Below, piece by piece: positions 1 to 5,080 of a stretch of 6,185 nucleotides of DNA. The stretch is taken from assembly GCA_964394845.1 (NCBI GenBank), contig CAYMZB010000073.1:1-6185 (forward strand), read 5' to 3'. Source of the DNA: CAYMZB01 sp964394845 (GTDB lineage: Bacteria; Patescibacteriota; Microgenomatia; Daviesbacterales; UBA10151). The notes beneath the pieces were generated by a model that ran no database searches, was not told the DNA's origin, and saw only the letters and a list, made by a program, of their open reading frames with translations. Numbering within the stretch: position 1 is the stretch's first letter; each line of letters begins with the position of its first letter. Position numbers and translations under genes: made by a program.

Positions 1-380
1 CCCACAATTTGAAACATGTTTAATTTTTCATGCCAAATGATAAAACCAAATATCACTCCATAGATAATTAAGGTTACATAGAAAAGAATGGTAAATAAAG
101 ATTGCGGAGCACCCAGAGTGTAGGCTTTGATAATTCCATAATTGCCAATCCCGATTAAAGCGCCGATGCCTATTGCAATGGGTAAATATTTTACACCCAG
201 AATTAAAGACTTATTTGAAGAAGTTAATAGATGGAGGATGAGCATGATTAAAAAGCCGATAAATGAAGCATAAGCATTAACCAGGAATATAGACACATCC
301 TTTGGTAGAAATTTTGATAAAGTTTGATAGACTACAAACAATAAAGGAACTGTAACCGCCAGGATTTTCCAATCAAACAT
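1..380 (-). CDS. EamA/DMT-type membrane transporter-like protein (partial, 3' end beyond the window)
   Basis: Translated by hand from the ATG at 380-378; 126 codons are open to the window edge, so the C-terminus is missing. The protein is very hydrophobic, with about four membrane segments: residues ~6-18 (ILAVTVPLLFVVY), ~30-48, ~67-82 (YLPIAIGIGALIGIGN) and ~95-113. The Gly-rich segment, the LGAPQSLFTIL stretch, and the ending IIWHEKLNMFQIVG match the half-repeat of the EamA (drug/metabolite transporter) family, where a G-x(n)-E-x-L-x-x-x-Q-x-x-G signature precedes the last helix. It is probably a short, single-EamA-domain protein with only some 10-20 residues lost. It starts one base after the pyrE stop (TAA T ATG), so it is most likely the last gene of the pyrF-pyrE operon. 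The substrate cannot be told from the sequence. A link to pyrimidine transport would be a guess based on position only. Confidence 0.72.
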   Translation of the reverse strand, partial: MFDWKILAVTVPLLFVVYQTLSKFLPKDVSIFLVNAYASFIGFLIMLILHLLTSSNKSLILGVKYLPIAIGIGALIGIGNYGIIKAYTLGAPQSLFTILFYVTLIIYGVIFGFIIWHEKLNMFQIV

Positions 381-381
381 A

Positions 382-1029
382 TTATTTAAATCCCCTAATT
401 TTGCCCCAGGATAGCGGATTTGCTATCCATTCCAGGATAATTTGGCGATCTTCTGCTTTTATGTACCTTAAATCTTTTGCCATTTCAACTACATCCTGGA
501 AACTGGTCAGAGATACTAATTTAAGATTATTGTCTCTAAAATTATCATCAGCTTTTTTCATACCATAAGTGATAATAGAAAAAACACGGGAAACTTGTCC
601 TCCGGCTGCTCTTACAGCTTTAACACTGTTGATGGCGCTTTCGCCGGTAGATATTAAATCCTCAATCACAATTGCTTTTTGACCTTTCAAAATTATCCCT
701 TCCATCAAGTTTTCTTTGCCATGATCCTTGTTTTTACCTCTAACATACACCATAGGCAGATTAAGCTTGTCTGAAATCCAGGCTGCATGGGGTATGCCTG
801 CTGTGGCTGTACCGGCTACAACATCAAAGGAAACACCGGATTTTTTAATAGCTTCAATATAAAAATCTCTGATAAGGCGACGTTTATCAGGGTAAGCCAT
901 TAATACTCTGCAGTCAGTATAAACCGGAGATAAAATTCCTGAAGCATAACGGAAAGGTTTTTTAGAATTTAAGGTGATAGCATTTAACTTAAGCAGTATT
1001 TTGGCAACAAAGGAAGATGTATTGTTCAT
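382..1029 (-). CDS. pyrE: Orotate phosphoribosyltransferase
   Basis: 215 aa cytosolic enzyme of de novo pyrimidine synthesis, converting orotate and PRPP to OMP. Visible signatures: the N-terminal KPFRYASGILSPVYTD block (residues ~24-39), which in this family binds orotate and phosphate; the flexible catalytic loop RGKNKDHGKEN (97-107) with its Lys/His residues; and the PRPP-binding loop IVIEDLISTGESA (120-132), equivalent to the type I phosphoribosyltransferase motif VVEDVITTGGS. The length is normal for the family. The ATG at 1029-1027 overlaps the pyrF TGA (ATGA on the minus strand), so translation is probably coupled to pyrF. No Shine-Dalgarno sequence is seen in front of it. The product is the substrate of PyrF, so the two genes give consecutive steps. 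No missing residues were noticed. Confidence 0.96.
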   Translation of the reverse strand: MNNTSSFVAKILLKLNAITLNSKKPFRYASGILSPVYTDCRVLMAYPDKRRLIRDFYIEAIKKSGVSFDVVAGTATAGIPHAAWISDKLNLPMVYVRGKNKDHGKENLMEGIILKGQKAIVIEDLISTGESAINSVKAVRAAGGQVSRVFSIITYGMKKADDNFRDNNLKLVSLTSFQDVVEMAKDLRYIKAEDRQIILEWIANPLSWGKIRGFK

Positions 1030-1790
1030 GTTTTTAACAAATCTACTATATTATTGTGTATTTTTAAAGTAGCTTCCCTTGGGTCAGGTGCAAAAATAAT
1101 CCCTCTTGAAGAACTGATGATTAAGCCTTGCTTTTTGCTGTTTAAGCCATTTTTTATACAGGACGCCAAATCTCCTTCTTGGGCTCCTATTCCAGGCACC
1201 AGAATTGGCATATCTTCTACAATTTCTCTAACCTTCTTAAGTTCCTCCGGATAAGTTGCCCCTACTACAACAGCACAATTTCCATTCTCATTCCAGTTAT
1301 TAACCACATGTTCAGCCACTACCTGGTAAAGTGGTTTGCCTTCTATTACTAAATCCTGGAATTCTCCTGCTCCTGGATTAGATGTTTTAACCAATACAAT
1401 GATGCCTTTGTCTGCCCTTTTCAAAAATGGTTCCAGAGACTGCCTGCCTAAATACGGGGAAACAGTGACTGCATCAACTCCTAAATCATCAAAAATAGCT
1501 TTCACATAATACGCATTAGTATTGCCAGTATCACCTCTTTTGGCATCTAAAATAATTGGAATATTAGAATCTTTTTGATGAATATAATTGACTGTTTTTT
1601 TAAGAGCTTCAAGCCCTGCTATTCCATTGCTTTCATAAAAGGCTGAATTGGGTTTATATGCGCAAACTAAATCAAAAGTTTGATCAATGATTTTTTTGTT
1701 AAACTCAAAATCTGCCTGATCTAAACCAACACAGACAAATTTATTTTGTTGCCATTTATTCTTTATCTTATCCAAAAAGCTCACGGCCAT
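1026..1790 (-). CDS. pyrF: Orotidine 5'-phosphate decarboxylase (type 2 family)
   Basis: 254 aa TIM-barrel enzyme making UMP from OMP. The catalytic D-x-K-x-x-D block is DAKRGDTGNT, residues ~82-91 (K84, D82, D87). The DAKRGD form is that of the type 2 OMP decarboxylase family rather than the DLKFHDIPNT form of enterobacterial PyrF. Other landmarks are VGLD at 21-24, YKPN at 45-48, the phosphate-loop region VPGIGAQEGDL and the C-terminal SSRGIIFA. A longer reading is open from a TTG at 1820, but the ATG at 1790-1788 is preferred because AAAGG lies seven bases upstream and homology begins there. A caveat is a TATATT box (minus strand, 1797-1792) that almost touches this ATG. If it is the real -10, the transcript would begin inside the gene and a GTG at 1784 would be first. 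It is the first gene of the pyrF-pyrE-EamA run and divergent from mreC. Confidence 0.95.
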   Translation of the reverse strand: MAVSFLDKIKNKWQQNKFVCVGLDQADFEFNKKIIDQTFDLVCAYKPNSAFYESNGIAGLEALKKTVNYIHQKDSNIPIILDAKRGDTGNTNAYYVKAIFDDLGVDAVTVSPYLGRQSLEPFLKRADKGIIVLVKTSNPGAGEFQDLVIEGKPLYQVVAEHVVNNWNENGNCAVVVGATYPEELKKVREIVEDMPILVPGIGAQEGDLASCIKNGLNSKKQGLIISSSRGIIFAPDPREATLKIHNNIVDLLKT

Positions 1791-1813
1791 AAATATACCT
1801 TTTACTAACAAAC

Positions 1814-1842
1814 TTTGCAACTATTTCGCTCTGTGATATATT
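1814..1842 (+). promoter_or_regulatory. Putative mreC promoter, near-leaderless
   Basis: TTTGCA (1814-1819), a 17-bp gap and TATATT (1837-1842) give a -35/-10 pair of normal spacing. The ATG at 1852 is only nine bases past the -10, so the transcript would have almost no leader. The TTGCAA at 1815-1820 is self-complementary and could also serve as a weak -35 for pyrF on the other strand, 17 bp from a minus-strand TATATT. Read by eye only. Confidence 0.45.
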
Positions 1843-2640
1843 GTGTCGACGATGGACAGAATAATCCCCAATTTCAAACTTTTCTTAATTTTAACTACTT
1901 TAAGTTTTCTTATTTTAATTTTAGACTCAGTCCGTTTCTTAAATTTACCTAAAACTCTTGTCTCATATTTGACCAATCCAATCTCTTTTGGTCTTTACCA
2001 AACAAGCAAAAATGCCCAAAAACAACTTTCTTTTATTTTTTTAGCCAGGCTTGCTTCTCAGGAAAACAGAGCTTTAAAAGAGCAGATTGGGAAAATGCTA
2101 TCGGAGAATGCAAACTTACGTAAAAGCTTAGCAGAAACTAAGGCTTTGCTTTCTCAAGACAAACATTTAGACCCGTCTACATATAATTTAATACCTGCCC
2201 GTCCTATTGGGGTAAGTAGATATTTAAAAATTGATAAAGGTTCAAATTCCGGTATTAAATTAGGTCAAGCTGTAGTTTATAACGATAACTTTGTAGGCAA
2301 GCTTATACAGGTGTCGGAGAAATCGTCTAATGTAGAACTAACCAGTGATCCGGATTCTAAAGTATCTGCTTTTTCGCAGGGATTGGAAGGAAATGCCAAG
2401 GGAGTTTTAGTGGGGCAGTTTGGAAGTGAATTATTAATGGATAAAATACTTCATGAGGAAAAAATTAGCATTGGGGATTTAGTATACTCAGAAGGAACTG
2501 AAGGATTTTTGCCCAGAGGGTTAATTTTAGGAAAGGTAACAGAAGTAATAGAACAGGAGAATGAAGTTTTCAAACAAGCTAAAGTTGCACGTAACTTTGA
2601 TATTAGAGATTTAGAGTTAGTTTTTGTAATAAATGAGTGA
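1843..2640 (+). CDS. mreC: Rod-shape-determining protein MreC
   Basis: About 262-265 aa bitopic membrane protein of the elongasome, which scaffolds MreB, MreD and peptidoglycan synthases. Domain order is as expected. A single transmembrane helix at ~12-28 follows a short N-terminus. A coiled coil (~68-105, LKEQIGKMLSENANLRKSL region) comes next, then the double beta-barrel C-terminal domain with GIKLGQAVVYNDNFVGKL, a SDPDSKVSAF block, GNAKGVLVGQ and ISIGDLVYSEGTEGFLPRG, matching the typical LTDPxSxV, ARGVLVG and GD-x-V-x-TSG-x-G-x-FP-x-G motifs. The start is either the GTG at 1843 or, better, the ATG at 1852. Neither has a Shine-Dalgarno sequence, and the -10 box at 1837-1842 makes the ATG nearly leaderless. 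No mreB or mreD lies in the window; mreC stands alone here. Confidence 0.93.
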   Translation: MSTMDRIIPNFKLFLILTTLSFLILILDSVRFLNLPKTLVSYLTNPISFGLYQTSKNAQKQLSFIFLARLASQENRALKEQIGKMLSENANLRKSLAETKALLSQDKHLDPSTYNLIPARPIGVSRYLKIDKGSNSGIKLGQAVVYNDNFVGKLIQVSEKSSNVELTSDPDSKVSAFSQGLEGNAKGVLVGQFGSELLMDKILHEEKISIGDLVYSEGTEGFLPRGLILGKVTEVIEQENEVFKQAKVARNFDIRDLELVFVINE

Positions 2641-2674
2641 TATACCACTTGCAAATGAATTTGCTACGGGTATA
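2641..2674. repeat. Hairpin immediately after mreC
   Basis: The 34 bases directly after the mreC TGA are a symmetrical imperfect palindrome: TATACC, 4 nt, GCAAAT, 2 nt, ATTTGC, 4 nt, GGTATA. It could fold as a 6-bp stem, a 4x4 internal loop and a second stem. There is no T-tract directly behind it, so it is not a clean intrinsic terminator by itself. Its left end TATACCA also pairs with TGGTATA at 2726-2732, giving a competing long-range stem that encloses the next hairpin. Confidence 0.6.
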
Positions 2675-2746
2675 ACCACTCGTAAGCTCATTTTGAGAAA
2701 AAAAAGATGCAAAATGAGCAACGATTGGTATACAGCAAACTTTTTT
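2675..2746 (+). terminator. Long hairpin with distant T-run, possible mreC terminator
   Basis: GCTCATTTTG (2686-2695) pairs perfectly with CAAAATGAGC (2710-2719) around an A-rich loop. The stem extends through TCGT/ACGA (2680-2683 with 2721-2724) and ACCA/TGGT (2675-2678 with 2726-2729), with one mismatch and a small bulge. A run of six T (2741-2746) follows, but about 11 bases after the stem, which is too far for a textbook terminator. It may end mreC transcription or be part of an inverted-repeat element covering 2641-2732. Confidence 0.45.
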
Positions 2747-2754
2747 ATCCGTTA

Positions 2755-2771
2755 CTTGACAACTTGTCAAG
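2755..2771. promoter_or_regulatory. Palindromic operator overlapping the promoter of the PIN module
   Basis: CTTGACAA-C-TTGTCAAG is a perfect 8+1+8 palindrome and its left arm contains the -35 hexamer. TA antitoxins of the Phd/YefM type bind such palindromes to repress their own operon, so this is the likely autoregulatory site. The binding itself is inferred. Confidence 0.7.
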
Positions 2772-2784
2772 AAAATATTAAATT
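2756..2784 (+). promoter_or_regulatory. Putative promoter of the phd-like/PIN operon
   Basis: A consensus -35 TTGACA (2756-2761), a 17-bp gap and TAAATT (2779-2784). The two possible ATGs lie at 2785 and 2794. With a start site about seven bases after the -10, the ATG at 2794 would be at or within a few bases of the 5' end of a leaderless transcript. Confidence 0.6.
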
Positions 2785-2793
2785 ATGCTTATT

Positions 2794-3032
2794 ATGCACC
2801 AATTAACCGTGGGCCAGTTTAAATCGAAATTCTCCCAAGTTCTGGAAAAGGTGCAAAAAGGTGAAAGCATCGGTATCACCTATGGTAAAAACAAAAAAAG
2901 GCGGCAGCCCTGGTTCCATATAAAAACTACTTCAAACAAACAAAATTTAAATTAGGGTTGCTTGAAGGCAAAGCTTCTTTTAAAATACAGGGTGATTTTA
3001 GATTGTCAGATGAGGAATTTTTAAACCCTTGA
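2794..3032 (+). pseudogene. Phd/YefM-family antitoxin, reading frame broken at an A7 run
   Basis: Partner of the downstream PIN toxin, outside the size range of a plain ORF scan. From the ATG at 2794 (or 2785) the first frame reads MHQLTVGQFKSKFSQVLE then ...GESIGITYGKNKK, the DNA-binding N-terminal half of Phd/YefM antitoxins, and would stop at 2953-2955. The toxin-binding half lies in the -1 frame: from GCG at 2901 it gives AALVPYKNYF, then KLGLLEGKASFKI and DEEFLNP, stopping at the TGA at 3030-3032. One missing A in the run at 2893-2899 explains the break; restoring it gives a normal protein of about 79 aa. The stop overlaps the TTG start of the toxin (TTGA), so coupling to the toxin depends on the second frame. 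It could be a dead gene, a sequencing error, or recoding by ribosomal -1 frameshifting or transcript slippage. The sequence alone cannot decide. Confidence 0.8.
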
Positions 3033-3427
3033 ACTATTTGGTTGATACACACATTTTTTTATGGGTTGTATTATCTCCTAAAAAAATTTCCAATCGGGTA
3101 AGAAAAATTCTACTTGACCCGGAGATGACAAAATATGTTAGCGCCATAACTTTTTGGGAGATTTCTCTTAAATACCAACTTGGAAAAATTAATTTAACAG
3201 GTATATTGCCGGAGAAATTACCCGCTATTGCAAAAGAAACCGGTTTTGAGTTTTTAAACCTGGACTGCGAAACAGCTTCCTCTTTTTTTAAACTGCCTAA
3301 AATTAATAATCAAGATCCATTTGACCGCATGCTGACCTGGCAAGCTATAAACTTTGGCTACCAATTATTAACCAAAGATCGCGATTTTTCTAAGTTTAAA
3401 GATCATGGTCTAAAAATAGTTTGGTAA
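3029..3427 (+). CDS. PIN-domain toxin, VapC-type ribonuclease
   Basis: 132 aa PIN-fold protein, full length for the family. Expected metal-binding acids are visible: D6 in YLVDTHIFLW, E44 in SAITFWEIS, D96/D99 in QDPFDRML and D117/D119 in LLTKDRDF. The DPFDRML-x-x-QA form is typical of the chromosomal PIN toxins paired with Phd-type antitoxins. Toxins of this fold cut RNA, often tRNA or rRNA; the target here is unknown. The start is the TTG at 3029, overlapping the antitoxin TGA by TTGA; homology begins at once (NYLVDTH), so no other start is needed. The toxin frame is intact although its antitoxin frame is broken, and it passes a T7 run at 3054-3060 without error. Confidence 0.88.
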   Translation: MNYLVDTHIFLWVVLSPKKISNRVRKILLDPEMTKYVSAITFWEISLKYQLGKINLTGILPEKLPAIAKETGFEFLNLDCETASSFFKLPKINNQDPFDRMLTWQAINFGYQLLTKDRDFSKFKDHGLKIVW

Positions 3428-3450
3428 AAATTTACAAAATTGAACCCTAT

Positions 3451-3479
3451 AGGAGATTGCAACCGTTTTTAGAACCCGT
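3451..3479 (+). repeat. Border repeat D, copy 1
   Basis: A 23-base core at 3457-3479 begins TTGCAACCG, has a T5 run in the middle and ends AGAACCCGT. It recurs with two C/T differences at 5450-5472. Both copies are preceded by ATAGG plus a short purine run. It lies between the PIN module and the MNT module and directly abuts the GAGTAGACCC repeat at 3481. Confidence 0.75.
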
Positions 3480-3480
3480 T

Positions 3481-3505
3481 GAGTAGACCCAAGTTTCATG
3501 TTGTG
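3481..3505 (+). repeat. GAGTAGACCC repeat, copy A
   Basis: This 25-base segment starts with GAGTAGACCC and ends with GTTGTG, and aligns without gaps to 4798-4822 and 6150-6174. The first ten bases are identical in all three. Here it lies just upstream of mntA and supplies the presumed -35 (TAGACC). Confidence 0.75.
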
Positions 3506-3512
3506 CTAAAAT
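3484..3512 (+). promoter_or_regulatory. Putative mntA promoter, leaderless
   Basis: TAGACC (3484-3489, four of six to TTGACA), a 17-bp gap and an extended -10 TGC-TAAAAT (3504-3512). The ATG at 3519 is six bases beyond, exactly where transcription should begin, so the mRNA would be leaderless. The -35 lies inside repeat copy A. Confidence 0.5.
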
Positions 3513-3518
3513 TAAAAT

Positions 3519-3941
3519 ATGAAATTAACCCAGCAGCATATAAAAAAAATTCAAAATTATTTTGCCAAACAAAAAGACATTTCAGCAGTATACTTATATG
3601 GCTCTTTTGCCAAAGGCGTTCCTCACAAGCGGTCTGATATAGATTTTGGGGTACTGTTTGAGGAAAAAGTTAATCTTTATAAAAGACTGGGACAGATTTA
3701 TTCTGATTTATATGATTTTAAACTACCAGCAGAACCGGAAGTAAGAGAAATTACCCTTAATGACTCACCTGTTTTTTTAATGAATGTTATTGCCGGCAAA
3801 CTGATCTATACAAGTCAGAACCTTGCGCGAATCAGGTTTGAGGTGGCTGTATTAAATGAGTTTTACGACACTAAGATGCTGAGGGACATTAAATATTTGT
3901 ACATGGATAAAAGATTAAAAGAGGGTACTTATGGCTATTGA
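3519..3941 (+). CDS. mntA: MNT-type minimal nucleotidyltransferase, antitoxin of a HEPN/MNT module
   Basis: 140 aa. The nucleotidyltransferase signature YLYGSFAKG (26-33), about six residues, then SDIDFGV (39-45) gives GSxAxG and the catalytic D40-x-D42 pair. In known MntA/HepT pairs this enzyme adds AMP to a tyrosine of the HEPN toxin and so silences it. The segment LPAEPEVREITLNDSP (69-84) should hold the third metal-binding acid. The usual D position seems to be R76 here, with E74 and E77 beside it, so either the acid has shifted or the alignment by eye is one or two residues off. The C-terminal part (~90-137) is helical, with FYDTKMLRDIKYLYMDKRL. The stop (TGA 3939-3941) overlaps the hepT start by 11 nt. 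No Shine-Dalgarno sequence is seen, consistent with a leaderless start. Confidence 0.88.
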   Translation: MKLTQQHIKKIQNYFAKQKDISAVYLYGSFAKGVPHKRSDIDFGVLFEEKVNLYKRLGQIYSDLYDFKLPAEPEVREITLNDSPVFLMNVIAGKLIYTSQNLARIRFEVAVLNEFYDTKMLRDIKYLYMDKRLKEGTYGY

Positions 3942-4358
3942 TGAGAAAACCATTAACCATATTCTTGAATATCTTGAAGGAGAAATTAAAGTCATGAAAA
4001 AAGCCATGTAACTTTGGCTATGCTTGAAGACGGAGGGGTATTTACTGACGCAACCAAGCACAGAATACAAATTTCAGTAGAGATGGTTATAAATATAGCT
4101 GAGCATATTGTAGCAGGGTTAAACCTTGGTCAACCAGAACATGCCAAAGAACTTTTTCCGCTGCTAACCAAGGAGGGAATTATTAATCAGGAACTGGCTG
4201 GCAAACTGGGTAAGGCTGTGGGGCTTAGAAATATTTTAGTCCACCGGTACGCTGAGATTAGTCTGCCAATTCTGGCAGATTCGGCTACAATGGGACTTAA
4301 GGATCTTCGTAATTTTGTTAAAGCTGTCCATGATTTCCTGAAAAAACAATCTGCTTGA
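3931..4358 (+). CDS. hepT: HEPN-domain toxin (HepT-like), frame interrupted near residue 24
   Basis: The toxin half of the MNT/HEPN module. The ATG at 3931 has GAGGG five bases upstream and lies inside the end of mntA. It reads MAIDEKTINHILEYL, then EGEIKVMKK, and would stop at the TAA 4009-4011. The rest lies in the -1 frame, open through TLAMLEDGG to the TGA at 4356-4358. Re-reading one A of the A6 run (3997-4002) joins them as ...VMKKSHVTLAMLEDGG..., about 142 aa, normal for the family. The RNase motif R-x4-H-x-Y is intact as RNILVHRY (about 100-107 of the joined protein), including the tyrosine that MntA modifies in studied pairs. Alone, the second frame starts only at a TTG (4014) and would lack the first helix. 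It may be a mutated gene, an assembly error or recoding. The last ~120 bases lie antisense to a truncated hicA. Confidence 0.82.
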
Positions 4359-4367
4359 AACCAATGG

Positions 4368-4505
4368 ATGTATAGGTATGGTTGTTTTTCTGCCATCAGA
4401 ATGTACATAAACCGCATGGCTGCCGCTTTGATCTCTGAACTGAAATCCCAAGTGTAATGCTATTTTGACTAAATCACGCACTTTAACTTGTGGCAGTTTA
4501 GACAT
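4368..4505 (-). pseudogene. hicA: hicA remnant (HicA-type mRNA interferase, 3' end lost)
   Basis: The ATG at 4505-4503 opens MSKLPQVKVRDLVKIALHLG, followed by FQFRDQSGSHAVYVHSDGRKTTIPIH. This is the double-stranded-RNA-binding-like HicA fold up to beta-strand 3, with the catalytic His in GSH (H30). The family resemblance stops at IPIH (base 4368). The frame runs on to 4236, but those residues are simply the antisense of the hepT end and do not look like the usual HicA tail. No hicB is present downstream or upstream. The simplest reading is that arrival or rearrangement of the MNT/HEPN module cut hicA after about 46 codons. Alternatively the 89-aa hybrid is still made; without HicB that seems unlikely to be tolerated if it were active. 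Confidence 0.72.
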
Positions 4506-4545
4506 TAAAGAGATACTTCTATTGATGTTAAGCTGACTGGTTGAG

Positions 4546-4767
4546 AAACCGCAATCTAGAGATAAAGACTTTATTGAGTTAGTAAAATTGGCAAAATACC
4601 AAACACCCACTATAGTATTTCGCTTGACTGACCAAAAACCTGAAAATATCAAAAATTATTTAGAGAACTTGTTAGATGAAACAACCGAGGAAACTTTGCA
4701 TAAATCGTTAATTATCGTTAACGATAATAATACCCAATTAATCGCTTTACATCTTAAATCCTTTTAA
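4546..4767 (+). pseudogene. DUF5615 (PIN-like toxin) remnant, 5' part missing
   Basis: In frame with GAT at 4561, the sequence reads SRDKDFIELVKLA, KYQTPTIVFRL, TDQKPENIKNYLENLL, and ends ...TQLIALHLKSF with a TAA at 4765-4767. SRDKDF-x-x-L, then P-x-I-x-x-RL and helix I-x-x-x-L-x-x-LL, is the C-terminal half of the PIN-like DUF5615 family (DxDF acidic motif, then V-x-LR). The N-terminal half with the first acids is gone: upstream of about 4546 the sequence becomes the hicA start region on the other strand. There is no start codon and no DUF433 partner beside it. It is not a copy of the intact DUF5615 gene at 5766, which differs throughout, so this is a separate lost module. It contains an 18-base perfect palindrome at 4711-4728. 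Confidence 0.68.
4711..4728. repeat. Perfect 18-base palindrome
   Basis: ATTATCGTTAACGATAAT equals its own reverse complement. It lies inside the DUF5615 remnant. It may be chance in AT-rich coding sequence or an old binding site; nothing nearby argues for either. Confidence 0.5.
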
Positions 4768-4797
4768 TCCTTAACAGGAATTCCACCTGCCGAAAAG

Positions 4798-4822
4798 GAG
4801 TAGACCCTGGTTTAAAGTTGAT
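4798..4822 (+). repeat. GAGTAGACCC repeat, copy B
   Basis: Second copy of the 25-base repeat, ending in GTTGAT. It ends exactly one base before the stop codon of the minus-strand RelE-like toxin (4823-4825), so it forms the border between the DUF5615 remnant and that module. It shares AGGAGTAGACCCT with copy C. Confidence 0.75.
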
Positions 4823-5080
4823 CTATTTTTTACCAAGCCCCTCATCATGCATTCCAATAGTTCTTAAGGTAATAAGATCTGATGTAAGTTCAAAAGTAAA
4901 ACGATAGTGGAGATCAATTCTTGCTTCGAACTGCTCAACACCACCCATTTTTCTTGTCCTAAGTGATGGATGACGGTAATTTGAAAGAAGTAATGCAAAC
5001 TGTTTATCGGCTTTCTTTTGGATGCTCAAAGATAACTTGCTGTAGCTTTTTTCTGCATTCTTGGAAAAGACAATTTTCAT
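4823..5080 (-). CDS. RelE/ParE-superfamily toxin
   Basis: 85 aa, full length for the superfamily. It begins MKIVFSKNAEKSYSKLS with an N-terminal helical pair, then HPSLRTRKM (37-45), FEARID-x-x-YRFTFEL (51-65) and the last strand LITLRTIGMHDEGL (69-82). HPSLR-x-x-K, E-A-R-x-x-x-x-YRF-x-F and G-x-HD are the shared landmarks of RelE-type plasmid-stabilization toxins. Basic residues R41, R54, R60 and H78 may contribute to RNA cutting, as in RelE-like enzymes, but the target (ribosome-bound mRNA or other) cannot be read. The ATG (5080-5078) overlaps the antitoxin TGA (ATGA), so translation is coupled. The gene ends against repeat copy B. Confidence 0.85.
   Translation of the reverse strand: MKIVFSKNAEKSYSKLSLSIQKKADKQFALLLSNYRHPSLRTRKMGGVEQFEARIDLHYRFTFELTSDLITLRTIGMHDEGLGKK

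Noticed and set aside
1054..1254. Plus-strand ORF of 66 codons
   Set aside because: It lies antisense within pyrF, has no family resemblance and no promoter or ribosome site.
1791..1820. TTG start ten codons upstream for pyrF
   Set aside because: No ribosome site before it, and AAAGG sits correctly before the ATG at 1790.
2451..2654. Minus-strand ORF of 67 codons
   Set aside because: Antisense shadow of the mreC end; the sequence is low in structure and unlike any family I know.
2641..2746. tRNA or other structured RNA gene after mreC
   Set aside because: Hairpins are present but there is no cloverleaf, anticodon arm, CCA end or T-loop; an inverted-repeat element or terminator fits better.
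2785..2955. Independent 56-aa protein from the first antitoxin frame
   Set aside because: The N-terminal half matches Phd antitoxins but the tail after the A-run is unlike any protein; kept only as a possible short product.
4014..4358. hepT as a complete 114-aa gene from the TTG at 4014
   Set aside because: It would miss the first helix, has no ribosome site, and the upstream ATG at 3931 with GAGGG encodes the missing part in the adjacent frame.
4187..4417. Minus-strand ORF of 76 codons
   Set aside because: Antisense to hepT and overlapping hicA in another frame; it matches nothing.
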